Assembly (NCBI GenBank): GCA_023381235.1
Contig: JAMCTV010000090.1
Coordinates: forward strand, 1-16,570
Direction of reading: 5' to 3'
Source of the DNA: Gammaproteobacteria bacterium
GTDB lineage: Bacteria > Pseudomonadota > Gammaproteobacteria > SURF-13
Length of the DNA: 16,570 bases
Shown here: positions 7,301 through 13,306 of the stretch, one piece after another
Numbering within the stretch: position 1 is the stretch's first letter
Layout of the letters: every line of letters begins with the position of its first letter
Program-made: the position numbers and the translations under genes
Notes under the pieces: model-generated
What the model was told of the DNA's origin: nothing
Seen by the model: the letters and a program-made list of their open reading frames with translations, nothing else
Database searches by the model: none

Positions 7301-7334
7301 ATTCAAGTGTAAAAACATTACAGTTGTGTTACAA
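7301..7334 (-). promoter_or_regulatory. Pho box and -10 region upstream of phoB
   Basis: On the minus strand, TTGTAACACAACTGTAAT (7334-7317) has two 7-bp units (TTGTAAC, CTGTAAT) exactly 11 bases apart, the layout of PhoB sites (CTGTCAT-N4-CTGTCAT). Ten bases further, TTGAAT (7306-7301) could be the -10; TACACT (7311-7306) is an alternative. This suggests autoregulation of phoB. Confidence 0.65.
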
Positions 7335-7375
7335 GTCCGGGATTTTTGGCGGGTTACTGAAAAGAGCCGGGGGAA

Positions 7376-7473
7376 GGACTTTTTCAACATCCCTGCGGAG
7401 CGAAGCGCAGGCCCGGAGTCCAGTGCTGTAAATTCAATGGTTTGCTGGATTCCCGCTTTCGCGGAAATGACGT
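7376..7473. repeat. Intergenic palindromic repeat segment (REP-like hairpins)
   Basis: Between the EAL gene and phoB there are two hairpin units. GGACT (7376-7380) pairs with AGTCC (7417-7421) around an inner stem CCTGCG/CGCAGG (7392-7397/7406-7411). Next to it is GGATTCCCGCTTTCGCGGAA (starting at 7447), closely resembling the dispersed extragenic element with a CCCGC-TTTC-GCGGG core that I know from many proteobacterial genomes. No T-tract follows in the direction of the EAL gene, so a terminator role is not clear. Confidence 0.5.
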
Positions 7474-7480
7474 TTCTCGA

Positions 7481-7500
7481 ATAAATCAGAGCTTCCTTAG
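7481..7500. repeat. Short end fragment of the TTAA-type repeat, overlapping the EAL gene stop
   Basis: TCAGAGCTTCCTTAG (7486-7500) matches the right terminus of the 4410-4568 element (TCAGAGCTTCCTTAA) except for the last base. Its TTA (7497-7499) is, on the minus strand, the TAA stop codon of the EAL-CBS-GGDEF gene. Outside this end the similarity fades quickly, so it is a remnant or a coincidental short match. Confidence 0.5.
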
Positions 7501-9341
7501 TTCAGGAGCGGCAATTGGTCGGCTGAATGTTCCGCCGTGCGGCGGTCTATGAACAGGCTGTTGCCGCTCATGCTCTTGGCCTGGTGCTTGACCTCGCCGG
7601 CGCGCGCGGAAACTTCATGATGGGTCGAGAAGTGCCCCGACGGCGCCTCCACGGCGGCGATGGAGAGGCTCATGATCGGATAGAACAGTTCGTGGCCGCG
7701 CCGGTCCTTGGCCCACATGCCGCCCGCCGCGCGGTGTCCGGCATCATAGAGTCGCGGGATCTCGCGCTCGAAGCGCTGCAGGATGGAGCGGCAGCGCTGT
7801 TGCCAGTCCTGGCTCAGGAACACCACGATAAAGTCATCGCCGCCGATGTGGCCAACGAAGTCGTGCTTGTCATGCGCATGCTCAACCAGAATGTCGGCGA
7901 GCAATTTAATCGCCTCGTCGCCGCGGGCGTAGCCATAGACGTCATTGAACGGTTTGAAATTGTCCAGGTCGCAATAGCACATGACAAAGGCCCAGCGTTT
8001 TTGCAGCAGGCTGTCCAGACATTCGTTGATGGGCACGTTGCCGGGCAACAGGGTAAGCGGGTTGGCGTAACGGGCGTTGCGCACCTGCAGCTCGGTGATC
8101 TTGCGCAGCAGGTCGGTGAGCGTGCCCACGCCGGCGTAGTGGCTGCGCGCGGTGATGATGAATTCATCGTTCATCTGCAACTCCGATTCGCTGGTGACGA
8201 GCTTGCTCAGTTTTTCCAGAGGCAGGTTTTGATCCACAATCAAGGGTTTTTTGTCCATGAAGCGAGCGACGGGTTTTTTGCTGTGCAGCTCGCGCCCATA
8301 GCGGCTGGCGAACACGTTCATGAACTGGTTGCGCCGCACCAGGCCGACCGGTACATTATCCTCGCGCACCACGGGTATGGAGCTTAAGTGCGGCGCAGCG
8401 CAAAATAACTCGCCTGTTTCCTCGAATGTCAGATCGGGGCGGATGGGCGCGCGCTCCGTAATGAGCGCCGCCGTGGTGCTGAAACGCTGTGAGCTACGCA
8501 GATAAAACTGCGAGTTGCGTATACGTCCGGCCGTCACCATGCCCTGCGGCAGCATCCGCGGCGCGATGGCATGAGGACGGGAAAAATAGTAGCCCTGCCC
8601 CAGCGGGATGCCAATCTCCTGAATCGCGAGATACTCCTCTTTTGTTTCTATGCCTTCTGCGATCACTCTGCAATTCAGCGTTTGCGCGATTTCATGGATG
8701 GATTGCACGAACTTGCGCTTGACCACGTCTTCGTGGATACCTTGCACGAAATGCATGTCTATTTTCACGTAGTCGGGGCGCAGTTCCGACCACAGGCGCA
8801 ATCCCGAATAACCCGCTCCCAGGTCGTCAATGGCCACCTCCAACCCCATGGTTTTGTAATGCAACGCGGCGTTGTGCAGCACCGTGTAGTCATGGATCGG
8901 GGTATGCTCGGTGATCTCCATCACCACTTGCTCCGGGTCTATCCCCAGCTCCGCCATGTGTTGCAGGGTGAGCCCGGGCTTGAAGTCGGGCTGCAAAAGA
9001 CTGGCGGGGTTGATATTAAGAAACAGTTTGCCGGCCAGGCCTTGTTCTTGATAAGACTGTAATGCGATTTGGCGGCACAGCAGGTCGAGCCTGGAAAGCT
9101 GTCCGGCGCGCAGCGCGGTGTCGAACAGATTGTCCGGCGTATGCAGCACGCTGTCCGACGGTCCGCGGATCAGCGCCTCATAACCGTAAATCGTGTTGCC
9201 CGGAAGGGCAACAATGGGCTGAAATAAGGGAGTGAGCAGCCGTTGTTCCATGATGTCATGGAGCGTCTTGGCCTGTGCCCTGTGCGCTTCCGCCTGGTCG
9301 GCGGGAGGAGGGGCGTGCTGCTCAGCACGGTAGGTAGCCAT
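7497..9341 (-). CDS. EAL-CBS-GGDEF cyclic-di-GMP signalling protein
   Basis: 614-aa soluble protein with no membrane segment. EAL domain (about 31-262): EALIRG at 55-60, NINP (109-112), EITEH (142-146), AIDDLGAGYS (170-179), KID (193-195), AEGIE (228-232) and GQGYYFSRP (248-256), so the phosphodiesterase metal and catalytic residues look complete. CBS pair (about 285-415), a module that often binds adenine nucleotides. GGDEF domain (about 430-600): the signature reads GGDDF (500-504), with Asp for the catalytic Glu, and no RxxD inhibitory site precedes it, so cyclase activity is doubtful and a GTP-sensing role is more likely. Expected net role: c-di-GMP hydrolysis tuned by nucleotides. ATG 9341 has no Shine-Dalgarno sequence; a -10-like TATGAT (9358-9353) would give a nearly leaderless mRNA. 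Met31 is an alternative start. Repeat fragments touch both gene edges. Confidence 0.9.
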   Translation of the reverse strand: MATYRAEQHAPPPADQAEAHRAQAKTLHDIMEQRLLTPLFQPIVALPGNTIYGYEALIRGPSDSVLHTPDNLFDTALRAGQLSRLDLLCRQIALQSYQEQGLAGKLFLNINPASLLQPDFKPGLTLQHMAELGIDPEQVVMEITEHTPIHDYTVLHNAALHYKTMGLEVAIDDLGAGYSGLRLWSELRPDYVKIDMHFVQGIHEDVVKRKFVQSIHEIAQTLNCRVIAEGIETKEEYLAIQEIGIPLGQGYYFSRPHAIAPRMLPQGMVTAGRIRNSQFYLRSSQRFSTTAALITERAPIRPDLTFEETGELFCAAPHLSSIPVVREDNVPVGLVRRNQFMNVFASRYGRELHSKKPVARFMDKKPLIVDQNLPLEKLSKLVTSESELQMNDEFIITARSHYAGVGTLTDLLRKITELQVRNARYANPLTLLPGNVPINECLDSLLQKRWAFVMCYCDLDNFKPFNDVYGYARGDEAIKLLADILVEHAHDKHDFVGHIGGDDFIVVFLSQDWQQRCRSILQRFEREIPRLYDAGHRAAGGMWAKDRRGHELFYPIMSLSIAAVEAPSGHFSTHHEVSARAGEVKHQAKSMSGNSLFIDRRTAEHSADQLPLLN

Positions 9342-9373
9342 GTTTGCACACTATCATAGGTGAAGTTTTGTGC

Positions 9374-9418
9374 TTAAGGAAGCTCTGAATAAGTCCATCC
9401 TGGACTTCTCAGGGCACG
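9374..9418. repeat. Terminal fragment (about 45 bp) of the TTAA-type repeat
   Basis: Read on the minus strand, 9418-9374 is nearly identical to 4524-4568 of the full element: CGTGC(C/T)CTGAGAAGTCCA followed by (G/T)GATGGACTTATTCAGAGC and TTCCTTAA. Only about two bases differ. It includes the enclosed stem AAGTCCA/TGGACTT (9391-9397/9401-9407). The rest of the element is missing. It lies between the 104-aa gene and the start of the EAL-CBS-GGDEF gene, with its TTAA end toward that gene. Confidence 0.75.
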
Positions 9419-9446
9419 GCCGCCCCTGCGCATCCCTGCGCCGGGA

Positions 9447-9761
9447 TCACGCTGCGCTGGCGTCGCGAAACCGGGTCATCTTGTCCATGTCTTCTATATA
9501 GACGCGCGGGATGCGTTGCACAGCCCCATCGCCCGTATCCAGCATGGGGTCTGTGAACGCCAGCAGGTGGCCCTGCCAGCAGGCATCGTTCAAGCGCTCA
9601 TCCATGGGCGCCATCTCCACATACACGTCACTCTCCCCGCCCGGCCTCAGGATTTTTGTCACCTTGAGTTCAATGCCCTGCTCGTTAATGTAAACATCGC
9701 CCAGCTTGATGATGTTCCCTGCGGGTGTGGATATTTCCAGAAATAGACGGTCCTTGCTCAT
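9447..9761 (-). CDS. Hypothetical protein, 104 aa, cytosolic
   Basis: I do not recognise a family. The product (MSKDRLFLEISTPAGNIIKL...) has no signal peptide, no hydrophobic helix and a single Cys near the middle (DACWQGHLLAF). The first half looks beta-rich: LFLEIS, NIIKLGDVYIN, IELKVTKILR and DVYVEMAP suggest a small barrel or sandwich. The tail is acidic and basic mixed (VYIEDMDKMTRFRD). ATG 9761 is chosen over an upstream in-frame TTG at 9776 because AGAGG (9772-9768) sits six bases before it. It follows phoX on the same strand after a terminator whose T-tract nearly touches this ribosome site, so expression may come from read-through or an internal promoter in phoX. The gene stands 105 bases upstream of the EAL gene. 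Codon use and base content resemble the neighbours. No function is proposed. Confidence 0.7.
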   Translation of the reverse strand: MSKDRLFLEISTPAGNIIKLGDVYINEQGIELKVTKILRPGGESDVYVEMAPMDERLNDACWQGHLLAFTDPMLDTGDGAVQRIPRVYIEDMDKMTRFRDASAA

Positions 9762-9777
9762 AGGTTGCCTCTTCAAT

Positions 9778-9809
9778 AAAAAAGCGGCCGCGCATGATGA
9801 CGCGGCCGC
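9778..9809 (-). terminator. Rho-independent terminator after phoX
   Basis: On the minus strand a perfect 9-bp stem GCGGCCGCG/CGCGGCCGC (9809-9801 with 9792-9784) with an 8-base loop is followed directly by six T (9783-9778). It lies 25 bases past the phoX stop codon and 17 bases before the start of the next gene. Confidence 0.85.
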
Positions 9810-9833
9810 AGATGGAAAAGTTGTGTGGACAGG

Positions 9834-11333
9834 TTATTTCACTTTAAAGCCTTCGATGCGCAGCAGCGCGCCTTGGCCGGTGGAGCGGTGCTGGATGTTG
9901 ACGTAGGCGCGCTCGCCGCTGGCGTCAAAGATAAAGCCGGTTGACTCCGCGTCGGTATCCTTGATGGATAGCACGCGCACGCAGCCATCGCTCTGTACGT
10001 CACGGTCCTTGCCGTCCGGCAGGCAGGCCCAGATGTCAGTGCCGCGCAGCTCCTTCAGCGTGCCATCGGCGTTCAGCGCTTCGGTTTCGCTGTCCTCCTG
10101 GGTATAGAGCACGCCGGAGTGCGGCTGGAAGGCGACGTTGTCGAACTGGTTCATGTCACGGTCGCCCGCCACGAAGCGCGTGACGACAGGGGCAAAACCC
10201 GTGGTGGCGGAGGTCTCGGCCACGTCGCTGAGACACATGATCTCGCCGTAGTTATGGCCGTTCTCGATGTCGCTGGTTACGGCGTTAGTGATACGGCCGG
10301 TATTGGCCCAGCAGTTACGCACCAGGCCATTTTTGGCGGCGACCGGATCGCGGTCCATGTCTTCCGGGCGGTAGTAGCCGGTCAGCCCCAATGCATTTTG
10401 CGCGCTGCCCAGATTGATATTGCCGAAGGCGTCGGCGTAGCTCGCGGCATTGACGGCCACCCAGATACCTTTACCAATTTCGGACCCTTGACTATAATCC
10501 GTGTTGCCGCTGCGGGTGCCCAAGCGCATACCGTAGTTATTGCCGCTCGCAAACGGCGACAGGTTGGGATCGGTGATGACGCCCGTGGCGGGGATATACG
10601 GAGTCGCAGGCACAAACTTGTAGATGCCGCCGCCCGCCTTGCCGTTGCCGGGGCGCTTTTCATCGCCGAAGTACATCGTGCCGTTTTCCAGTATCACGAC
10701 ACCCTCCCACGACAAATTCCCTACCGCTTTGCGCTTTACCACGCGCGAGTCGGTGCTGGTGCCGGCCGCGCGGTCGGTAATCACCGCAGGCGCGGCGCCG
10801 GACAGGCTCATCGGATCCATGATTTCATAGAAGCCGCCGTTGGAGTCGGCCTCTTCACCGACCACGATGCTGCTCCAGGGGGTGCGCTTGACCGGGTCGC
10901 AGGACGAAATGCCCTTCACGATGGTCTCGACATTGCTGTTTGGGTCACCCGCCAGATTGACGCGCTGCACGCTGATCGTGTTCGGATTGTTGCCGCTGAA
11001 AAAGTTTTCGATACACACAAAGGCGTGAGTAGGGTTATAGTCGTTGGGCCAGAAGGCGATCATGTCCGCCTGCTTGTCGGTGACGTTGCTTACGGCATAA
11101 GCCTTGAGACCCTTGGCCAGAATCACGGCCTTGGTGTTATCCGCATCGGTGTAGGGACCGTAGGCGCTTTCCGCCAGCGGCTCATTGACGCCGAACAGTT
11201 GTACGGATTTCGCGCGCAACTGCTGCTCCACGGCTGAACCGAAATCGTTTTCCTCATCAGCATTGCTCACGCCGTAGTACATGGCGCAGGCCGACAGGGT
11301 GGCCAGTGATAAGGCCAGTATGCCTTGTTTCAT
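9834..11333 (-). CDS. phoX: PhoX-like (DUF839) alkaline phosphatase, predicted lipoprotein
   Basis: 499-aa exported protein of the PhoX/DUF839 family, which releases phosphate from organic phosphomonoesters; characterised members are beta-propellers with an iron-calcium centre. Family segments are SSCDPVKRTPWSSIVVGEE (143-161), MYFGDEKRPG (220-229), GGIYKFVP (235-242), YYRPEDMDRDP (320-330), NCWANTGRI (340-348), FDNVAFQPHSGVLYTQED (397-414), DIWACLPDGKD (433-443) and STGFIFDASGERAY (464-477). Unlike most PhoX proteins there is no twin-arginine leader: the N-terminus is short and Sec-like with a lipobox LSAC at 13-16, so a lipid anchor on Cys16 is likely, with Ala at +2 compatible with the outer membrane. 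ATG 11333 has GAGGAA about six bases upstream. A Pho box with a well-placed -10 lies upstream, and a terminator downstream. It is divergent from the porin. Substrate is inferred from family and regulation, not proven. Confidence 0.85.
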   Translation of the reverse strand: MKQGILALSLATLSACAMYYGVSNADEENDFGSAVEQQLRAKSVQLFGVNEPLAESAYGPYTDADNTKAVILAKGLKAYAVSNVTDKQADMIAFWPNDYNPTHAFVCIENFFSGNNPNTISVQRVNLAGDPNSNVETIVKGISSCDPVKRTPWSSIVVGEEADSNGGFYEIMDPMSLSGAAPAVITDRAAGTSTDSRVVKRKAVGNLSWEGVVILENGTMYFGDEKRPGNGKAGGGIYKFVPATPYIPATGVITDPNLSPFASGNNYGMRLGTRSGNTDYSQGSEIGKGIWVAVNAASYADAFGNINLGSAQNALGLTGYYRPEDMDRDPVAAKNGLVRNCWANTGRITNAVTSDIENGHNYGEIMCLSDVAETSATTGFAPVVTRFVAGDRDMNQFDNVAFQPHSGVLYTQEDSETEALNADGTLKELRGTDIWACLPDGKDRDVQSDGCVRVLSIKDTDAESTGFIFDASGERAYVNIQHRSTGQGALLRIEGFKVK

Positions 11334-11370
11334 GTGAATTCCTCATCAATGTCAAACATTGACAGCGCGC

Positions 11371-11404
11371 ATAATGCTGCCCGAGCGTGACAATGAAATG
11401 ACAC
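11371..11404 (-). promoter_or_regulatory. Pho box and -10 of the phoX promoter
   Basis: On the minus strand GTGTCATTTCATTGTCAC (11404-11387) has two 7-bp units (GTGTCAT, TTGTCAC) with four bases between, very close to the Escherichia coli phoA box. Exactly ten bases later comes CATTAT (11376-11371), a -10 with five of six consensus positions. This spacing is the classical PhoB-activated promoter layout. A small inverted repeat TGTCAA-aca-TTGACA (11350-11364) sits in the leader. Confidence 0.8.
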
Positions 11405-11449
11405 GCAGGTGAATTTTTCGATGGAGGCAACAGCGAACGGGAGGGGGGC

Positions 11450-11482
11450 TTGACATCACTAACGATAATGATTATCAATTTA
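11450..11482 (+). promoter_or_regulatory. Fur-type operator overlapping a sigma70 promoter
   Basis: A perfect -35 TTGACA (11450-11455) is followed after 17 bases by TATCAA (11473-11478). Overlapping the spacer and -10 is GATAATGATTATC (11464-11476), a perfect 6-1-6 inverted repeat; the wider 19 bases (11464-11482) match the Fur consensus at about 15 positions. An iron-repressed promoter is expected, reading toward the porin with a leader of about 200 nt. The palindrome could also act on a leftward promoter. Confidence 0.65.
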
Positions 11483-11535
11483 CATAACATCGCCCTGTCG
11501 GGATGCTGCGTAAAAACGGGTCAAGTTTGTTTGTC

Positions 11536-11564
11536 CTGTAATCAGTCCTTAATTGTTCTGTAAC
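11536..11564 (+). promoter_or_regulatory. Three 11-bp-phased Pho-type half-sites upstream of the porin
   Basis: CTGTAAT (11536-11542), CCTTAAT (11547-11553) and CTGTAAC (11558-11564) are spaced 11 bases start to start and point toward the porin. The outer units are the same words as in the phoB box (CTGTAAT, TTGTAAC). The middle unit is degenerate, and no strong -10 lies ten bases downstream, so the transcription start is uncertain. Confidence 0.5.
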
Positions 11565-11630
11565 ATGACGGCGGCAAGCTATGCCCACGGTTTTGAGGCC
11601 GCTAGCCGATTGCGGGTTTGGCGCAGCGGG

Positions 11631-11645
11631 TTAATTCTGAATTAA
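11631..11645. promoter_or_regulatory. Perfect AT-rich palindrome in the porin leader
   Basis: TTAATTCTGAATTAA is a perfect 7-1-7 inverted repeat, 39 bases before the porin start codon and just before a -10-like CATAAT (11656-11661). It may be an operator; no regulator is recognised. The 351-bp gap 11334-11684 otherwise holds only the Pho and Fur sites listed and no credible small gene. Confidence 0.35.
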
Positions 11646-11684
11646 TCAACAAATTCATAATGTTATTTAAAGGAGAGTACGATC

Positions 11685-12743
11685 ATGAAGCAGTACCCAC
11701 ATAAAAAACTCTATGCGGCGCTCATCACGGCGCTGTGCGCAGCGTCTTTTGCGGCTCAGGCGGACGAAACCTACAAGATTTACGGCAAGGCGCGCGCCTC
11801 CGTGGATTTCACAGACGACGGCTCAAATAACGTCACCAACGTCACCAGCAACAACTCGCGCTTGGGTTTCAAGGGGGTGGAAGATTTAGGCAATGGGTTG
11901 AAGGGCCTCTTTCAATTCGAGACGCTGGTCAGTCTCGATGGCGAGGAAAGCACGCTGCTCGCCTCGGCCCGCAACAGCTACGTAGGCCTCGCGGGTGGTT
12001 TCGGCACACTGGTCTTGGGTGTCACGGACAACCCCTACAAACTCGCCACCGGCAAGCTGGATAACTACAGCGACAGCATGGGTGATTTCAACGCCATCAT
12101 TGGCAGTATCAGCACAACGAAAACGCCGTTCAACGAACGCGACCCCAACAGCATCAACTACTGGAGTCCGAAGATGAACGGCTTCCAACTGTTAGCCGCC
12201 TACCGTCCTGATGAAACCGGCGGCGTGAAACGGGACAGATACAGCGTGAACGCTACCTATGAAAACGGTCCCTATTACGCCAGTGTTGCCTACGAAAAGC
12301 ATGATAATGATACCACGGACGGTGCGGGTGGTAATGACACCGACGGCCTGACAGTCGGCTTGAGCTACCTCTTCAACCAGGACAAAACCAAGCTGGGCTT
12401 GGTATATGAGTCGCTGTCGGAGGACAATATAGCGAGTGCGTTCGACCGCGACGCATGGTATCTGGCCTTGTCGCACAAGATAGGCAGCAACACCTTCAAG
12501 ATCGCCTACGCCCAGGCCGATGACAATGACGCGGCAAGTAACACCGGCGCGGACTGGTTCGTGGTCGGCGTGGACCACGCGCTCAGCAAACGCACCGCGA
12601 TTTACGCCCTCTACTCCGGCACCAATAACGACAGCGGTGCGAAGTATGGCTTGGGATCGGGCGGCTCCAGCGGCGCGGCCACAAACACTATTGCCGGTAA
12701 AGACCTGTCCACCTTCTCCATCGGCATCAACCATGACTTCTGA
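11685..12743 (+). CDS. Outer-membrane porin, general Gram-negative trimeric type
   Basis: 352-aa outer-membrane beta-barrel that should allow passive diffusion of small solutes. The signal peptide is MKQYPHKKLYAALITALCAA...AQA with cleavage near 26/27, followed by the first strand DETYKIYGKARASVDF. Typical porin phrases are SRLGFKGVEDLGNGLKGLFQ, SARNSYVGLAGGFGTLVLGV (the strand before loop 3) and NSINYWSPKMNGFQLLAAYR. The chain alternates polar and hydrophobic residues and ends in INHDF, with the C-terminal Phe required for barrel assembly. Length and pattern match 16-strand porins of the Porin_4/OmpC-like superfamily, not the OprP phosphate porins by motif. ATG 11685 has AGGAG nine bases upstream. 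Upstream Pho-type units and a Fur site suggest induction under phosphate limitation, like PhoE, and iron control; ion selectivity cannot be read from the sequence. A strong terminator follows. Confidence 0.92.
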   Translation: MKQYPHKKLYAALITALCAASFAAQADETYKIYGKARASVDFTDDGSNNVTNVTSNNSRLGFKGVEDLGNGLKGLFQFETLVSLDGEESTLLASARNSYVGLAGGFGTLVLGVTDNPYKLATGKLDNYSDSMGDFNAIIGSISTTKTPFNERDPNSINYWSPKMNGFQLLAAYRPDETGGVKRDRYSVNATYENGPYYASVAYEKHDNDTTDGAGGNDTDGLTVGLSYLFNQDKTKLGLVYESLSEDNIASAFDRDAWYLALSHKIGSNTFKIAYAQADDNDAASNTGADWFVVGVDHALSKRTAIYALYSGTNNDSGAKYGLGSGGSSGAATNTIAGKDLSTFSIGINHDF

Positions 12744-12774
12744 TTTTCTCCTAGAGCTGTAACAAGCCGCTTGA

Positions 12775-12801
12775 CGGCCACCTGCGGGTGGCCGTTTTTT
12801 T
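12775..12801 (+). terminator. Rho-independent terminator after the porin
   Basis: Stem CGGCCACC/GGTGGCCG (12775-12782 with 12787-12794), loop TGCG, then seven T (12795-12801). It starts 31 bases past the porin stop and ends nine bases before the stop of the convergent sixA; the T-tract serves only the plus strand. Confidence 0.92.
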
Positions 12802-12809
12802 GGCGGGCC

Positions 12810-13304
12810 TCAAACCAACCGTAGCAGGTCTTGCGCGCGGTAGAAAAAAAGCAACGCGCCCGCGCCGCGCGCCGCGCGGCGGTTGAACTCGATGCCCATG
12901 AGGGCGCTTTTGCCGAACTTGATGGAAAAGTCTGATCCCAGCAGCGCCTGGGCAAGTTTACCCAAGTCCGGCTCATGGCCGACGCATACTACCGTCTCAT
13001 CAGGTTTGCAGCGCACAAGCAGGCTAAGCGCGGCCTTGAGCGAATAACGCTCGCCGAGCGCAGCCTCTTCGCCCATTATTTTCGCCAGCCCCAAAGTTTT
13101 TGCCGTGATCTCCGCCGTCTGTCGCGCGCGCAGGCGCGGGCTGGTGAGGATGCGGTCAGGCCTGATTTTCATCTGCCTCAGCGCCTTGGCGGCTGCCCGC
13201 TGGATTTTTTTGCCTGACGCGCTGAGCGGGCGCAGGTCATCATTGGGGTAGCGGCGCGGGCTGGCCTTTTCGGCCTCGGCGTGACGCATCAAAATGACCA
13301 GCAT
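12810..13304 (-). CDS. sixA: Phosphohistidine phosphatase SixA
   Basis: Small histidine-phosphatase superfamily enzyme, 164 aa, which removes phosphate from phosphohistidine on signalling or phosphotransfer proteins in the cytosol. The N-terminus MLVILMRHAEAE carries the RHG-type motif with nucleophile His8. The second active-site His is His110 in VCVGHEPDLG, and TSPRLRARQTAEI (54-66) supplies the conserved Arg residues. Length matches SixA (about 160 aa). It lies two bases downstream of the hydroxylase/desaturase gene on the same strand, so the two are very likely co-transcribed. Substrate is unknown; the best-studied enterobacterial targets are ArcB and the nitrogen PTS protein NPr, and neither is nearby. 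Confidence 0.9.
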   Translation of the reverse strand: MLVILMRHAEAEKASPRRYPNDDLRPLSASGKKIQRAAAKALRQMKIRPDRILTSPRLRARQTAEITAKTLGLAKIMGEEAALGERYSLKAALSLLVRCKPDETVVCVGHEPDLGKLAQALLGSDFSIKFGKSALMGIEFNRRAARGAGALLFFYRAQDLLRLV

Positions 13305-13306
13305 GG

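Noticed and set aside
10119..11237. 372-codon plus-strand open frame opposite phoX
   Set aside because: The minus frame has DUF839 motifs, a leader, a ribosome site, a Pho box and a terminator; the plus frame has none.
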